Assembly (NCBI RefSeq): GCF_030272615.1
Contig: NC_081406.1
Location: forward strand, 481,513,900-481,577,899
Direction of reading: 5' to 3'
Source: Cryptomeria japonica
Lineage: Eukaryota; Streptophyta; Pinopsida; Cupressales; Cupressaceae
Length of the DNA stretch: 64,000 bases
Shown: piece by piece, positions 44,618 to 56,839 of the stretch
Position numbering within the stretch: position 1 is the first letter of the stretch
Layout: every line of letters starts with the position of its first letter
Translations under genes and position numbers: made by a program
The notes under the pieces: model-generated
The model's input: the letters and a program-made list of their open reading frames with translations, nothing else
The model's database searches: none
Told to the model about the DNA's origin: nothing

Positions 44618-47556
44618 TTTTGGCACGCCCGGTGGGACCCACGTCCCTAAGAACTAATGTTTTTTTTTAGGTTTTTGTGAGTTGTGAGACGCAGGTTCCA
44701 GAATAGCACGACTGCAGAAAAAAAAAAAAAAAAAATCTTTTTTGCAGATTCCAGAATAGCGGCTCTGTATTTCTGCGCAACAGCTTCTTTTCTGTTTCTG
44801 TTTCGTTTTTGTTTCTATTCTTTTTCTGTTTTTGTTTCAGTTTCAGCACGATAGCTCTGCGATTAGCGCGAGCGTTTTTGTGGGAATTTGAATTACTGTT
44901 ATCCAATCTATTATTTGCTCTGTTATCTGCTCTGTTTAATTATAATCTGTGTGAAAGTAGGAGAGTATGCTCTTGTCTATATAGACAATCAGAAATCTAG
45001 ACCTTTCACTTTTCTATTTTGTTTAGCGCGACTGTATACTCTAACCGCAGGAAAATGTAAAAATAGGAGAGTATGCTCTTGTCTATCTAGACAATCAGAA
45101 ATCCAGACCTTTGACTCTTTTCTATCTGTTTAGTGCTACTGTCTGAAATTTTTAGGCGCTAACTGTAGTTTGCATTTCTTTTTTTTCATTTCCTGTTATC
45201 TGCTCTGTTTAAATATAATCTGTCTCACCGCAGGAAAGTGTGAAAGCAGGAGATTATGCTCTTGTCTATCTAGACAATCAGAAATCTGGACCTTTGACAT
45301 TTTTTTTTTATTCTGTTAAATTTAAGGTTTCTGCTCTGTTAAATCTAGGGTTTCTGTTTGCTCTGTTAAGAGTAAAAAAATTTCTGTTTTTTCACCATAT
45401 CTTCTTTATCTCGACTCCATTTTCCTCCAAACTTCACCAGATTCTCCGCATTGCCATTTTCCACATTTCCTTCCTTGGAGGCCTTATCCCAAAAATCCAC
45501 TTTTTGAAGCCCAAAATCTCATATTTCTCTATTTTTAGGATTTGTCATAACTCATTCCCCTTTTATCCAATCACCTCCAAATTTTTCTCATATTATTCAT
45601 CTCCAACTTTTGCTTCTTTGTCCCTCTTGGACAAATTTTCCCATTCTTTCATCTCTCCTCCAAAATCCCCATTTTTCGCTTGCCTATCCCTTGGAAAGTG
45701 GCAAAAACCTAGTCAAACCCCATTTACCCATCAAAGCTTTCTTCAAATCCACATTTGTCATTAGTAAAAAAGTTTTTATTCATGTTTTTTTATTCATTCC
45801 CAAAAATAAAATAAAATTAATATTTTTGTCATTTTGTTGTTTTTTGCAGGACGCTTGTTGAAGACTCTATTTTTCCAAACTACTAATCAAGTTGTTTTGC
45901 AGGACGTTTTTTGAAGACTCCATTTTTCAAACTACTAATCAAGTGGTTTTGCAGCTTGCCTAGCTGATTCAACCAAATATTGTGCATTTATTTAAATTAG
46001 GCACCTAGATATTAATTAAAATGGAATGAACTATTGTCTTATGTGTCTTTAAGAAAAGCGTAAAGGTAGGAAAGTATGCTCTCATCTTACTAGACGATCA
46101 GAAATCCAGACCCTCCAACCTTTTCTTGTTTGATTGTGTGTTTACCTCTAGCGGGCCTGCCCTCCCAACTTGCTCTTTGAGAAGGTAAGAGGGGAACGAC
46201 CCAAGTGAGTACACCCGGACCTGGAGTTCCCAACTCACTATAATAAATAGGCCATTGACTATGAAAGGGTTAATGGTTGGGGCTATATGAAAGTTCACTC
46301 TCACATTGGGTGCTTAGTAGGATCCTAGAGATCTCAATCACGCTTGCGTGACTACTAAGTTCTTGGTGCTTCGTTGGGCTATAGGCCTCAATTGCGCTTG
46401 CACAACTTCGAAGGGTAGCTCCTAACGGGAAGACTTACTAAACACCTTGTTCATAGTGGCCAAAAACCACCTAGTCATTGGTGCAGGAGGTCGGACCTCT
46501 GAAGCGGCCCGTATTCTTACGACCCTTAGTAGAGACACAAAGTTCGCCATGAGGAGTTTTCATGGGAATTGATGCTTGGCTGCCCCGAGAAGTGAGTGTC
46601 GTGGAGGGGAGCCAGTGGGGTCAAGCATCTAAGTGTCCGCTCTGGGTAAGCGTAGATGGGAAACCAATTGGGATTCAATGACTATTGTCCTTGTCAGCCT
46701 TAAGAATGTTGTATATGAGCATGAGTGTCTTTGATATAATATGCATTTGATCACTGTGTTTGCTTTGCTTGATACATACTTGCCAAGAGTAGACTAAAAA
46801 CACATCACTATCCCCAAACACTTTGCAAAAACATTTGTCAAGACACAAACAATTGTCCAAATCATTACCCACACAAAGTCCAAAATTGCGTCAAAACTCT
46901 GTCCGTTCCATTTTTCATAAGCCCAAGAGAGAAGCTAAGAGTTTATCCTCTACGTCAACATTCAAGTTTGTCCTTTGAAACACCAGCTATCGTCCAAATC
47001 AGGGTCATCATATCCCTTCATACAACTTGCCATTTGAATCGATCCTTCATGTTCATACCAAAGACAACCTAGTCATCAAATTTCTTCTAAACCATCACTA
47101 CCATACCTTCTTCATCAATCATCCTCAAATTTCTTAAATCCTTTCATCCTCAATTTTCTTAAATCCTTTCATCACAAATTTCTTAAATCCTTTCATCCTC
47201 AATTTTCTTAAATCCTTTCATCACAAATTTCTCAAGTCCTTTCATCACAAATTTCTTAAATCCTTTCATCACAAATTTATCAAGTCTTTTCATCTTGAAA
47301 TTTCTCAAATCCTTTCATCACAAATTTCTCAAGTCTTTTCATCCTCAAATTTCTCAAATCCTTTCGTCACAAATTTCTTAAGTCCTTTCGTCACAAATTT
47401 CTCAAATCCTTTCGTCGTAAATTTCTTAAGTCCTTTCATCCTCAAATTTCTTAAATCCTTTTATCACAAATTTCTTAAGTCCTTTCATCACATTTTTCCT
47501 AAGTCTTTTCATCACAAATATCGTGTATAGTCGCAACTCGATCCCAAAAGAAAAAG
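44618..47556 (+). other. Long leader of element T with dispersed repeats
   Basis: It begins with the primer-site-like string at 44621-44640. A repeat of about 55 bases recurs at 44951-45008, 45064-45114, 45240-45298 and, diverged, 46059-46115. It contains a near-palindrome TTGTCTATCTAGACAA and is each time linked to GAAATCYAGACCTTT. Two copies of a TTTTGCAGGACG-TTGAAGACTC segment (45840-45955) resemble splice acceptors. A GC-richer part (46130-46670) is followed by the short-unit array 47115-47520. No coding frame is recognised. Confidence 0.7.
47115..47520 (+). repeat. Array of about 24-27 bp units before gag
   Basis: About fifteen imperfect units of AAATTTCTTAAATCCTTTCA plus TCACA or TCCTC run up to just before the gag ATG at 47557. 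The array is pyrimidine-rich on the plus strand. Confidence 0.85.
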
Positions 47557-49730
47557 ATGGTTGAACAACAATATGGCATGCCAGACATTGGTGTCCTATA
47601 TGAAGATCCCACGCAAGATCATACACAAAGTGGGCAACCTAGCGATCAAGATCAAAGTCAAAATCTTGACATGGTTAACCAAGATGAACTTTGTCCAGAA
47701 GTGCAAACTTTCCTAGCGGATTCTTATAACCAAGAGATGATGGAAAAGTTTATTAAACACAATCCTACTGCACTTCTGAAAACTCTCCTTGAACATGGAG
47801 CTCAACTTCCACCTGAATTTAATAGATCCGCTCTCACCCAACAACCACAAGGAGACCTCGCTCCCACACAAAGTGCTGCACCTAATATTCAAACTCAATC
47901 AATTGCAGCCCCATCAATCATCTAGGCTCAATCAATGCCACCCGCTTACCTCCCACCGTGGTCTCCATCCCACCTTCTTCCTCCTTACTATCCATACCAC
48001 TATCAAATCCGATCTCATCCATTCTCCAACAAACTTCTATACCACCTCCTTCTATTCAACCACAAATTTCTATTCCAAAAACTTCCCTTCCTCCCAACAA
48101 TGTCGCAAATTTTATCCGGGTCGTATTCAATCCTGTCACAACAGTTGGCGGACCGCAACCAACTATCCCTCAAACCTCGACGACATCGGTCATCACATCC
48201 CACGTTCCCACCTCCTCATCATATCAATATATTGGTGGTGGTGCACCTTCTTTGGTTCATCCAATTCTTGGGGCAAGTACAATTCATCAATATCAAAGTC
48301 CACAACAAGACCTCATCAAGGAAATTCAAGACATAAAGAATATCATCAAGGACATGAAACAAAGGACTAATAAAAGGAAAACTTAATCGTTCGAAGAGTT
48401 TTGCCCTTGTCCTTACGACCCGTCTATATCAGTTGCACCATATCCCCCGGGATTTGAGATCCCTAAATTCACCAAGTATGAAGGCAAAGGAGACCCCCGC
48501 GATCATGTTCGAGAATTTCACATCTTATGCCAAGAAGTCTCCTATAGTGACCTTTATCTTCGCAGACTCTTTCCCAAGAGTCTCACAAGAGATGCCTTGG
48601 CATGGTTCTCATCTTTACCACGAGGTTCCATTGTCTCTTTTCCAGACTTGGCAGAAAAATTTGTGGCCCACTATGCATACAACATGGGTAATGATGTTTC
48701 TATGATGGACTTATGTAATACAAAACAAAGGCCCGGAAAAACCTTTGCCAATTTCCTACAAAGATGGCGACATCTTATCAAGAAATTCCAGTGGGACATG
48801 CCAGAACAACATCAAATTGAGCTATTCCAAAAGAACTTGGTGCCTGAACTTTCAAGACCTTTAATATCTCAATGTATCAAATCCTTCCAAAAATTGACAG
48901 ATGAAGGCCTCGCCCTCAAACGTGTCTTGTTGGAGGAAGGAACCTTGAAACATTACCAGAAATCAACACAAAGTTCTTCCTCTTATTATAACGACAAGCC
49001 AAAATTCTGGTCGAAAAACAAAAATGTGGTCAATGATGGTATAACTGATGCAAAGCGGGTCCAAACCGTGGCCGCTCCCCCAAAATCCACCACCAACAAT
49101 TATCAATTCAACAACCAAAATCAATCCCAAAAACCTCACAACAATGTCTCAATCCAGGGATGACCACTTCGATCGAATAACAGGACTCCAAGAGATTTCA
49201 CTCCTCTGGCTGAGCCTATTGAAGTGGTGTTTCAAAAACTTGTCCAAGCAGGTGTAGTGGTTTTTCCAATTACTTGCCCATTTGACCCCAATCAACCTAA
49301 ACCAAGATGGTATAATGAAAATGAGTATTGTGAATACCATGGTATCAAGGGACATGATACACGAAAGTGTATGAAACTGAAGATCTACATACAAGATCTC
49401 ATTGATAGAGGTGAGATTGAGATAGCAAATACAAAACCTGGTAATAACAATGACAAACTCAAAATGTACCAGGAACCCTTCCCGAAGCATGATAAAGGAA
49501 AAGGCTCATCATCCAACGCAATGGGTTATGACTACGCTAATCACGTAACCGGTTTTGATTTTTTGGTAGGTCGCATTGAACTTGCAGACAATAATGTCAA
49601 TGTCATAACCATCCAAGGAGTTAATCCTTCTTCTTCCCAAAGCAGACCAAATCCTGCTCGGATAGTCATTCAAGGCGCCACGCCTTCCACCTCCCATTTC
49701 CAAAATGACTGCAATGCAACTACACGCTGA
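47557..49730 (+). pseudogene. Element T gag
   Basis: The start MVEQQYGMPDIGVLYEDPTQ at 47557 opens a 123-codon frame. A shift near 47920 leads into the main frame, which continues through stops at 48384 and 49161 to 49730. A proline/serine-rich part is followed by the gag core: ISVAPYPPGFEIPKFTKYEG, then DALAWFSSLPRGSI and FANFLQRWRHLIKKF. A knuckle of the form CEYHGIKGHDTRKC (C-X2-H-X4-H-X4-C, about 49328-49369) is typical of the Tat group. Gag forms the particle and binds RNA. Three lesions make this copy non-functional unless stops are bypassed. Confidence 0.9.
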
Positions 49731-51185
49731 GGAAGAGTCCCCATCCAAGGAGTTCCTCCCCCACCAAACCCCCCACCCATGTCTTCCACCCGCCGATATG
49801 ACCTCCTTGATCAACTTGGGAAGACACCCGCGCAGATCTCCATTTTGGAACTTCTCAAGACCTCCCCAAACCATAAAGAAATTTTGGAACAAGCCCTTCT
49901 CCAATCACGCGTTCCAAATAACATCAACGCCACCCAATTCCAAGCCCTCATTGGAAACCTTGCTGCCCAGCAACACATTGTATTTAACTCCAAAGATGCT
50001 CCCGCAGATGAAGACCATAACAAACCTTTACACATCGAAGCTCTTATCCACAAGCACAAGGTCAAACGTATCCTGATAAACGGTGGATCCGGGCTTAATC
50101 TGTGTACATACAAATTAATAAAACAATTGGGACTTTCTAAGGATCTGATAGACACATCAAAAAGGATCACAATAAAAGCATATGATGATGCAGAAAGAAT
50201 TTCAAAGGGTGTGGTCACCTTACCTCTTCAAGTGGGCCCCATTACAATTGAAACCCCTTGCCAAGTACTAGATCTTGACCTCCCCTACAACATTCTCCTC
50301 GGGAGGCCATGGATTCATTCCTTGCAGGCCATACCCTCCACCTATCACCAATGCATCAAATTCCCCTATAACGGAAGAGTGATCACTATCAAAGGTGATC
50401 TCCAACCTTTTCAATATTGCAAACTATTAGAGGGGAAGCATCCGTATCATTGCCCACTAAATAGACCCTCGCCAACGCCTCCATCTGACACATCAAATGT
50501 TGCCTCCACATCATCCCAACCAAATAATCAAATCAAGATCTTGGACAATGGCTGTGGAGAATACAAATTGGAGGACGTCTTATTAATAGGCAACCTCCCT
50601 CTCTCTCCTAAGTCATTTGGCAAACCAAAAGAGATTAAAAAGGACCCAAAACCAGTCATGCAATGCCAAAACACCACCTTCCAACAATGGGGCCCACTTG
50701 ATAACGAGAGTCTCGAAGCAGATATCTCTTCATGGCTGTACCGGGAAGAAGATGAAGATCCAACAAGAATATCCAAAGAAATGTACCCAAAAGCATCTGC
50801 CATAGTTGAAAAAATGGGTTACAAAGGACACGGCCTGGGACCAGAGGAGAAAGGAAGAAAAACACCCATAAATCCTATCTCCTACAAATACAACAGAGGC
50901 TTGGGGTACACCCCGGTGCCTAAGATTACTATCGTTGGTGCCCCTTCTAGTCCTTCTTCGGCTATCGAAACAGCTGATGAAGAGGAATTCCACAAAATGC
51001 CTTATGAATATGAGAAAGATATCTTCTTGGACGCTTACATCAATACCATCACCCCCGTAACCCCTCCCACTTCACATGAGCTACATCTTGTCCATCCTGA
51101 ACTCATTGACTGGGGCCAACGAGACAAACCCACTTTAGATATCTGCGCCGACAATAATGCTCTCATTGCTCTCCTAACGGCGTAA
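49731..51185 (+). pseudogene. Element T protease with G-patch domain
   Basis: The same frame as gag goes on, open from 49779 (468 codons). The aspartic protease region reads KVKRILINGGSGLNLCTYKL; the catalytic aspartate of the family is asparagine here (codon AAC, 50079-50081). YNILLGRPWIHSLQAIPSTY is the usual second protease block. At about 50788-50880 comes a G-patch: SAIVEKMGYKGHGLGPEEKG. G-patches bind RNA or RNA helicases and occur next to protease in some retroelements. The stop at 51183 is followed by the pol ATG at 51188, in another frame. Confidence 0.9.
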
Positions 51186-51187
51186 AT

Positions 51188-51898
51188 ATGGAAGATTGTA
51201 GCAAAATCGAGGGTATTCAACTACACGAAAAGGCATACTTTGGTAGTCAAGTCAATGCCCTTAGCCACAAAAAAGATAATAAAAGAAAAAGATATGATTC
51301 CCTAGGTGAAAACCTCCCTGAGGCGCCTTTGGATGAACAAGAAATAAAAACAAAGGGCGTATCTGAAAGTGAAAACCTGGAAAAGGCACTTGACGATGAG
51401 GGATTTGACCTCCCTACCATTGGTTACCTTCCACAGGACAAATCAAATTTGTTGATAGAAGAAACAGACAGCATCAACATGGGCACCGAGGTCATTCCGA
51501 AAAATGTGCTCATTGCCAAATCCCTCACAGAAATCGAGAAACAAGACTTCATCAACTTCCTTACAGAGGTAAAAATCAATTTTGCATGGTCCTATTCCGA
51601 TATGCCAGGGTTGGACCCTGCCTTGGTGGTTCACAATCTCACCGTCCGCCCAGATGCAAAACCTGTAAAACAAAAATTGCGCAAAATGCACCCACATATT
51701 GCACTCCTGGTCAAGGCGGAACTCCAAAAGTTGTTAGACGCAGAATTTATCAAACCAATAGATTATGCTGAATGGGTCTCCAACATTGTACCTATCGGCA
51801 AACCTGCTGGGGGCATCCGCATCTGCACAAATTTCCGAGATCTAAATATAGCTTGTCCTAAAGATGATTTCCCACTCCCCAATATAGATTTGCCCTAG
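51188..51898 (+). pseudogene. Element T reverse transcriptase N-terminus (truncated)
   Basis: The frame starts two bases after the protease stop and has 236 codons. A linker is followed by FAWSYSDMPGLDPALVVHNL, then KQKLRKMHPHIALLVKAELQ, YAEWVSNIVPIGKP and DLNIACPKDDFPLPNID, the start of a Tat-type RT. It stops where motif A should begin, and none of the YxDD box, RNase H or integrase is found downstream. It is therefore an internally deleted copy. Confidence 0.9.
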
Positions 51899-52606
51899 GG
51901 ATGACTCCTTCCCTCACCTGGCAACCTAATCCTCCATCCTAGTTCTACTCTTGGCAAGAGGTATCATTTGTTAGATTTTGTTAGATCTTTTCATATAGGC
52001 TTGCATCTTTTGCCCTACGACTGCCACTATTTACGACTGCCTGGGTTCTTCCATATCCAGGTACGTTATGATAGGTGCATACTGGGGCATATCTCATAGT
52101 ATGACATGTTTTGGATCCTTCTTGTATAAACCGGCGACCTGGTACTAGTGTTTATCAACACTTACCTTCTCATGTACAAGAGGCATCAATGTGTTTGAGG
52201 GTTTCCTTGCACGAACCCACAACTTTGTATTAATGTTTCTTAACACTTGCATTGTTGTGTGCAAGAAATTCCCATTTGTCTACAGAGTCAGTCCACGCCC
52301 TGCGTTTCTCATGGCATCCTGATTTCTATAATCAATGGTGCAAGTCACTTAGGGCAACATCAAACTAGGTTGGCTCTCCACATTTGTTGTGCACAAAATC
52401 TCACCATCATTCCATCAAATCCTAAACTCAATAATCCCATGGAGTTCTCAATTGCCCCCATTTTCCTCCGCGGTCTCGCATCTCGTATTCTTCTTTCCAA
52501 ATACCTCACGACTGCTTCATATTTGTTCCTCATCTATCCCTTCCACCTTAATTTTTCTTCCTCTATTTTTTTTTTTCCTCACATAATCAATTCTGATTTT
52601 GATTCA
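51899..52606 (+). other. Noncoding stretch after truncated RT in element T
   Basis: No RT, RNase H or integrase homology is seen. The sequence is pyrimidine-rich. It probably represents 3' noncoding sequence joined to the RT start by deletion. Confidence 0.5.
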
Positions 52607-53435
52607 TGTCTTATACAGGATGTATCCTTCCTGAAACCAGATGTTGTGATCAGATCATGTCTTATACAGGATGAATCCTTCCTGAAACTAGACATTGTGA
52701 TCAATCATATCTTATACAGGATGAATCCTTCCTGAAACCAGACGTTGTGATCTAATCATGTCTTATACAGGATGAATCCTTCCTGAAACTAGACGTTGTG
52801 ATAAATCATGTCTTATACAGGATGAATCCTTCCTGAAACCAGACGTTGTGATCTGATCATGTCTTATACAGGATGAATCCTTCCTGAAACCAGACGTTGT
52901 GATCTGATCATGTCTTATACAGGATGAATCCTTCCTGAAACCAGACGTTGTGATCTGATCATGTCTTATACAGGATGAATCGTTCCTGAAACTAGACGTT
53001 GTGATCTAACCATGTCTTATACAGGATGAATCCTTCCTGAAACCAGACGTTGTGATCAGTCATGTCTTATACAGGATGTATCCTTCCTAAAACCAGACAC
53101 TCCAATCATGTCTTATACAGGATGAATGCTTCCTGAAACCAGACGTTGTGATCAGTCATGTCTTATACAGGATGTATCCTTCCTGAAACCAAACACTCCG
53201 ATCATGTCTTATACAGGATGAATCCTTCCTGAAACCAGACGTTGTGATCAGTCATGTCTTATACAGGATGTATCCTTCCTGAAACCAGACACTCCGATCA
53301 TGTCTTATACAGGATGAATCCTTCCTGAAACCAGATATTGTGATCAATCATGTCTTATACAGGATGAATCCTTCTTGAAACCAGACACTTTGATCATCTT
53401 TGTCTTATACAGGATGAATTCTTCTTGAAACCAGA
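52607..53435 (+). repeat. 17-copy tandem array before 3' LTR of element T
   Basis: Units of about 46-55 bases share CTTATACAGGATGAATCCTT followed by CCTGAAACCAGAC. Two tails alternate: GTTGTGATC... and ACTCCGATC.... The shared core can form CAGGA/TCCTG and AGGA/TCCT hairpins. The array ends about 220 bases before the purine tract. Confidence 0.9.
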
Positions 53436-53644
53436 CTGAATCTAGATCTTATCAATCGAATCAAATCAAATCTATCGGGATATCAATTTCGCAAAGCTCC
53501 AAAGATCAAATACCTCAATTGATCTCCCGAGGGGGCATCACCATACCATAATCTATCAATCAAGAGTCGAGGCATCCTATCAAACCAATATCAGCATCAA
53601 AACAAGATTATTCTTTGAATCAATGTGTCATCACACCTCGCTTC

Positions 53645-53658
53645 AAAGAGGGGCAAAA
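53645..53658 (+). promoter_or_regulatory. Polypurine tract of element T
   Basis: AAAGAGGGGCAAAA directly before the 3' LTR start TGTAGACAC. It primes plus-strand DNA synthesis in LTR elements. Confidence 0.85.
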
Positions 53659-54761
53659 TGTAGACACTCAAAAATAATTATTTTAATTATTCCTCGCATA
53701 ATTAATTAATTAATTATGTTAATTCAAATTCCTCTCAATATTAATTAAATATAATTAATATTGTCACTATAGCATATGATTGATTGATTTAATAAATCAA
53801 TCCCTTTCTTTATTCTTCTAAAAAATCAAATCCTCACAAATCTTCCTCTTAGCTAATTAATTTCAATTAATTAGTTAACCTACATGATTCCTAAAAATCA
53901 TCTTCTTAATTCATTCTTCTAGAAACTCCCTAAACTCACTTAACATTATTCTTCTAATTTTTTATTCCCTCCACTCATTCTCTCTCCTAGTCAAATTCTC
54001 CTACAAATATTAATCCCACCTAACATTTCCTCTAATCCCCCTCCTAATGAGTCGTTAATGGTTAATCATCATGATTAGCCACAAAGTCAACTCTTTGTCC
54101 TTTTCATCCAGCCACTAGCTTTAAATGCTCTTTTCCTAGGTGAATGTAAGATTTTTGAAATCACACATTCCTCTAGGCATCCCCTCTCCCAAGAAATTTT
54201 TAATTCCTTTTTATTCCTCCAATCCCCATGATATCCTTTTTTGGAGAATTTTTAATTCCTCCAATGCATCTTGTGGAGTGTGGAGATACGAAATGCTTTT
54301 AAGGCATATTTCTTGGTCTCCACACCCTCTCTTGGACCTTGTGTGAGCTCACAAGTAAATCTTAGCCCTTCATCTCGAATTCATCCTAGCCATCTGTTTT
54401 CCTCTCCTCTTCCTATAAAATAGGGCTCCATCCCTTCATTCTACACATCTTGAAATCCAGTAAGTTTATGCTGCCCTTTTGAGCCCAGGAAATCATCTTG
54501 GCAACTTGATCATCTCATTTTTATCATTTTTTCAAATCCATTCCATTTGTGCACAACATTGGAGAGCCATCCACATCCAGCAATCAAAGGAGCACATCAA
54601 GTGGAGCATTATCAAGGGGCGCTTTCACTTCATCAAGCTCAATCTGAAGGAGAAGGTAAAATAGCAAGGTGAAATGGTCTTTTAATGATATTTTAGCATT
54701 TTGCATGTTTATTTCATTATGTTTTGATCATTTGACCTTCAAATATGTTTTCCCCTCTTCA
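53659..54761 (+). repeat. 3' LTR of element T (1103 bp)
   Basis: It pairs with 43515-44617 and ends CTCTTCA, followed by the duplication TATGC and then the remainder of the interrupted LTR of element O. Confidence 0.95.
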
Positions 54762-54766
54762 TATGC

Positions 54767-55742
54767 AACTGGTTAATACCAATAAGGCAATCGCTCAATA
54801 GAGTCTATCCAATATGGATACCAAGAAGAGATAAATACAGATCCAATGATGTTTGAGAGAATGAGAGCAATCTCCATTATGTATCTTGCAAACCCGAAAG
54901 GTTAAATCCTTTGGATGTGAAGAGATGTTTCCCTTCCTTAATCACCTCTTTTCATAAACAATGATTGATGCTTTAATCGCTCCTCTCCACCATTATTTGC
55001 TAATTGCTCTAGTTGCTGCTATCCATAATTAATGATTATTTGTTCTTTTATTCAATCACATGAGTAAGTCTAATCACCGCCTTCTTCAGGAGCATAGTTG
55101 CTATTCAATATTACCATGTTTATGAATTGTTATTTACAAGACAGTCTTCTAAATCTTTAATCACTGCCTTTTAACAGCTTCTGCTATATCTTCTTCCAAT
55201 CAATGCTCAGCCACTTTAGTCGTCCATGTATTTATGTGTTATATGAAAGGATATCCTCCAAATATATTGAGTCTTCAAAGCCACAGCAGCAATCTTCAAA
55301 TATATAATTCCTCCAATTATATTAGTTGATAGTTCGCACCATGAATTGCACCCAATAATTATATAAAAATGTATCCAATATTCCCGGCAATAGAGTTATA
55401 TTGTTTTTACCAAATAATAATCACCTCAGCTATATATTAAAGTGTCGATCAATAATTAATTCACGTCTTTGCCTATATGAACTAGTTTGACAATATTCTC
55501 TATCATTTATATTGTCAAGGACAGCGCAATTGTTTAGTAGTGTGCCTTTGTCATGTGATTTAGCAAGCAAGTATTAGAATCGATGATTCAAAGATCTGGT
55601 TCCACTTGTAGTCGTTATTAGACATCATGTATCTTGTAGTCGTTATTAGACATCATGTATCGGAGGCTTCCTGTTTTTGTTTGTGTATCACAAAAAGTAT
55701 TCATATATGCAAGTTTTGTCTGAAATCGAAGGGGACATCACA
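54767..55742 (-). repeat. 3' LTR of element O, first part
   Basis: It continues the LTR beyond the insertion (AACTGGTTAATACC matches 58875 onward) and reaches the LTR start at 55742, preceded on this strand by the purine tract AAGTTGGGGAGAT (55755-55743). A 35-bp direct duplication around CTTGTAGTCGTTATTAGAC lies at 55600-55665. Confidence 0.85.
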
Positions 55743-56839
55743 ATCTCCCCAACTTGAAATTGCTTGCCCACAAGCAATGATGGTCCTCGGACCAATCCAT
55801 GGAGGTTGGTATTCCTTATTTAGTTTGGTTGTCCAATGTTTGCTCAATAAATTGGATATCTTTTTGCATCAAGAGAGGGTGATCCAAACATGCATTAAGA
55901 TGAGGATTAGAAGCATGGCAAACATCTATGACCTCAAATGCATTTTATATCTTTCTAGTTATTCATATATCAAGTATGAACCAAACACAAAGCATACACA
56001 TGAAAATACAAATTAACAACATCCTCCAATTGAAATAGATGTCATGGCTGGCCTCGTCTTGAAAAATGAGAAGATTTGGGTTCAACCATAGAGTCAAACC
56101 TTGTTGGAGACCCTACAATAGGTTAGGAAACCATTGAAATGCATATAATTAGTAATATAAATCTCCTGAGAAAGAAAACTAGGCATAAATTCTTTATAAT
56201 TTAGGTTAGGAACATTTACTTAACCAGTCTTGTCCAACTCCTTATGGGAACTCAACCATAAGAAAGTGGGAGTAAGGGGAATGATAAGGTGTCCAAGAGA
56301 CCCTCTACCCTAGGCCCAAGAGTAGAGTGAAAGCCAGAACCCCCTTGGCCTCATGGGACCATCGGTCAAACTACCATGAGGTGGTCTACCTAGTGAAGTA
56401 TCCCATCACTGTTCCCCTTCATCACTTCCATCCTTATCCTTCTATTGTGGTTGGAATTCCTTCAATAATCAGCCATGATAGAGTTTGGAAAGATACAATA
56501 GGGTGTCCTGAACATCCTTCTCCTCTAAAGTCCAAGAGTGGTGGACTCTATCTACACCCTCTTGGCCTCATAGGACCATCGGTCAACTACCATGAGGTGG
56601 TCTACCTAGAGGGGGACCTCATCACCGTTCTCCCTTCTTGTACTTCCTTATATTACTATCATGGCAATTCACTCAATATATTCATCATGGGGTATTTTTC
56701 ATACAAATGATAATATGAATTACATATATAGTTCATAACTGTGCAATTTTAAGACAAGTTTTCTCTCTTCTTTCCTTACTCATTATTGTAGGAACCGGTT
56801 AACTACTGTAGATCTTGGGGATGTATAGGTTTATGATCA
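55743..56839 (-). other. 3' noncoding part of element O with a duplication
   Basis: On the minus strand this lies between the gag stop and the purine tract. A segment of about 110-150 bases is duplicated (about 56335-56440 and 56560-56650), sharing TTGGCCTCATRGGACCATCG and ACCATGAGGTGGTCTACCTA. No pol homology is seen. Confidence 0.6.

Larger units (their letters stand above)
43515..54761 (+). mobile_element. Tat-like Ty3/gypsy element T, 11,247 bp, TSD TATGC
   Basis: Perfect TATGC duplications (43510-43514, 54762-54766) flank two LTRs of exactly 1103 bp. Termini are TGTAGACAC and CTCTTCA. A primer-site-like TGGCACGCCCGGTGGGACCC follows the left LTR, and a purine tract AAAGAGGGGCAAAA precedes the right one. 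Inside are a 2.9-kb leader, gag, a protease with G-patch and the start of RT. RT core, RNase H and integrase are missing. Borders are intact but coding is broken, so it moved with help or decayed afterwards. Confidence 0.95.

Noticed and set aside
52607-53435. Regular 46-55 bp repeats resembling a CRISPR array
   Set aside because: Units are contiguous tandem repeats with two recurring tails rather than unique spacers, inside a plant LTR element.
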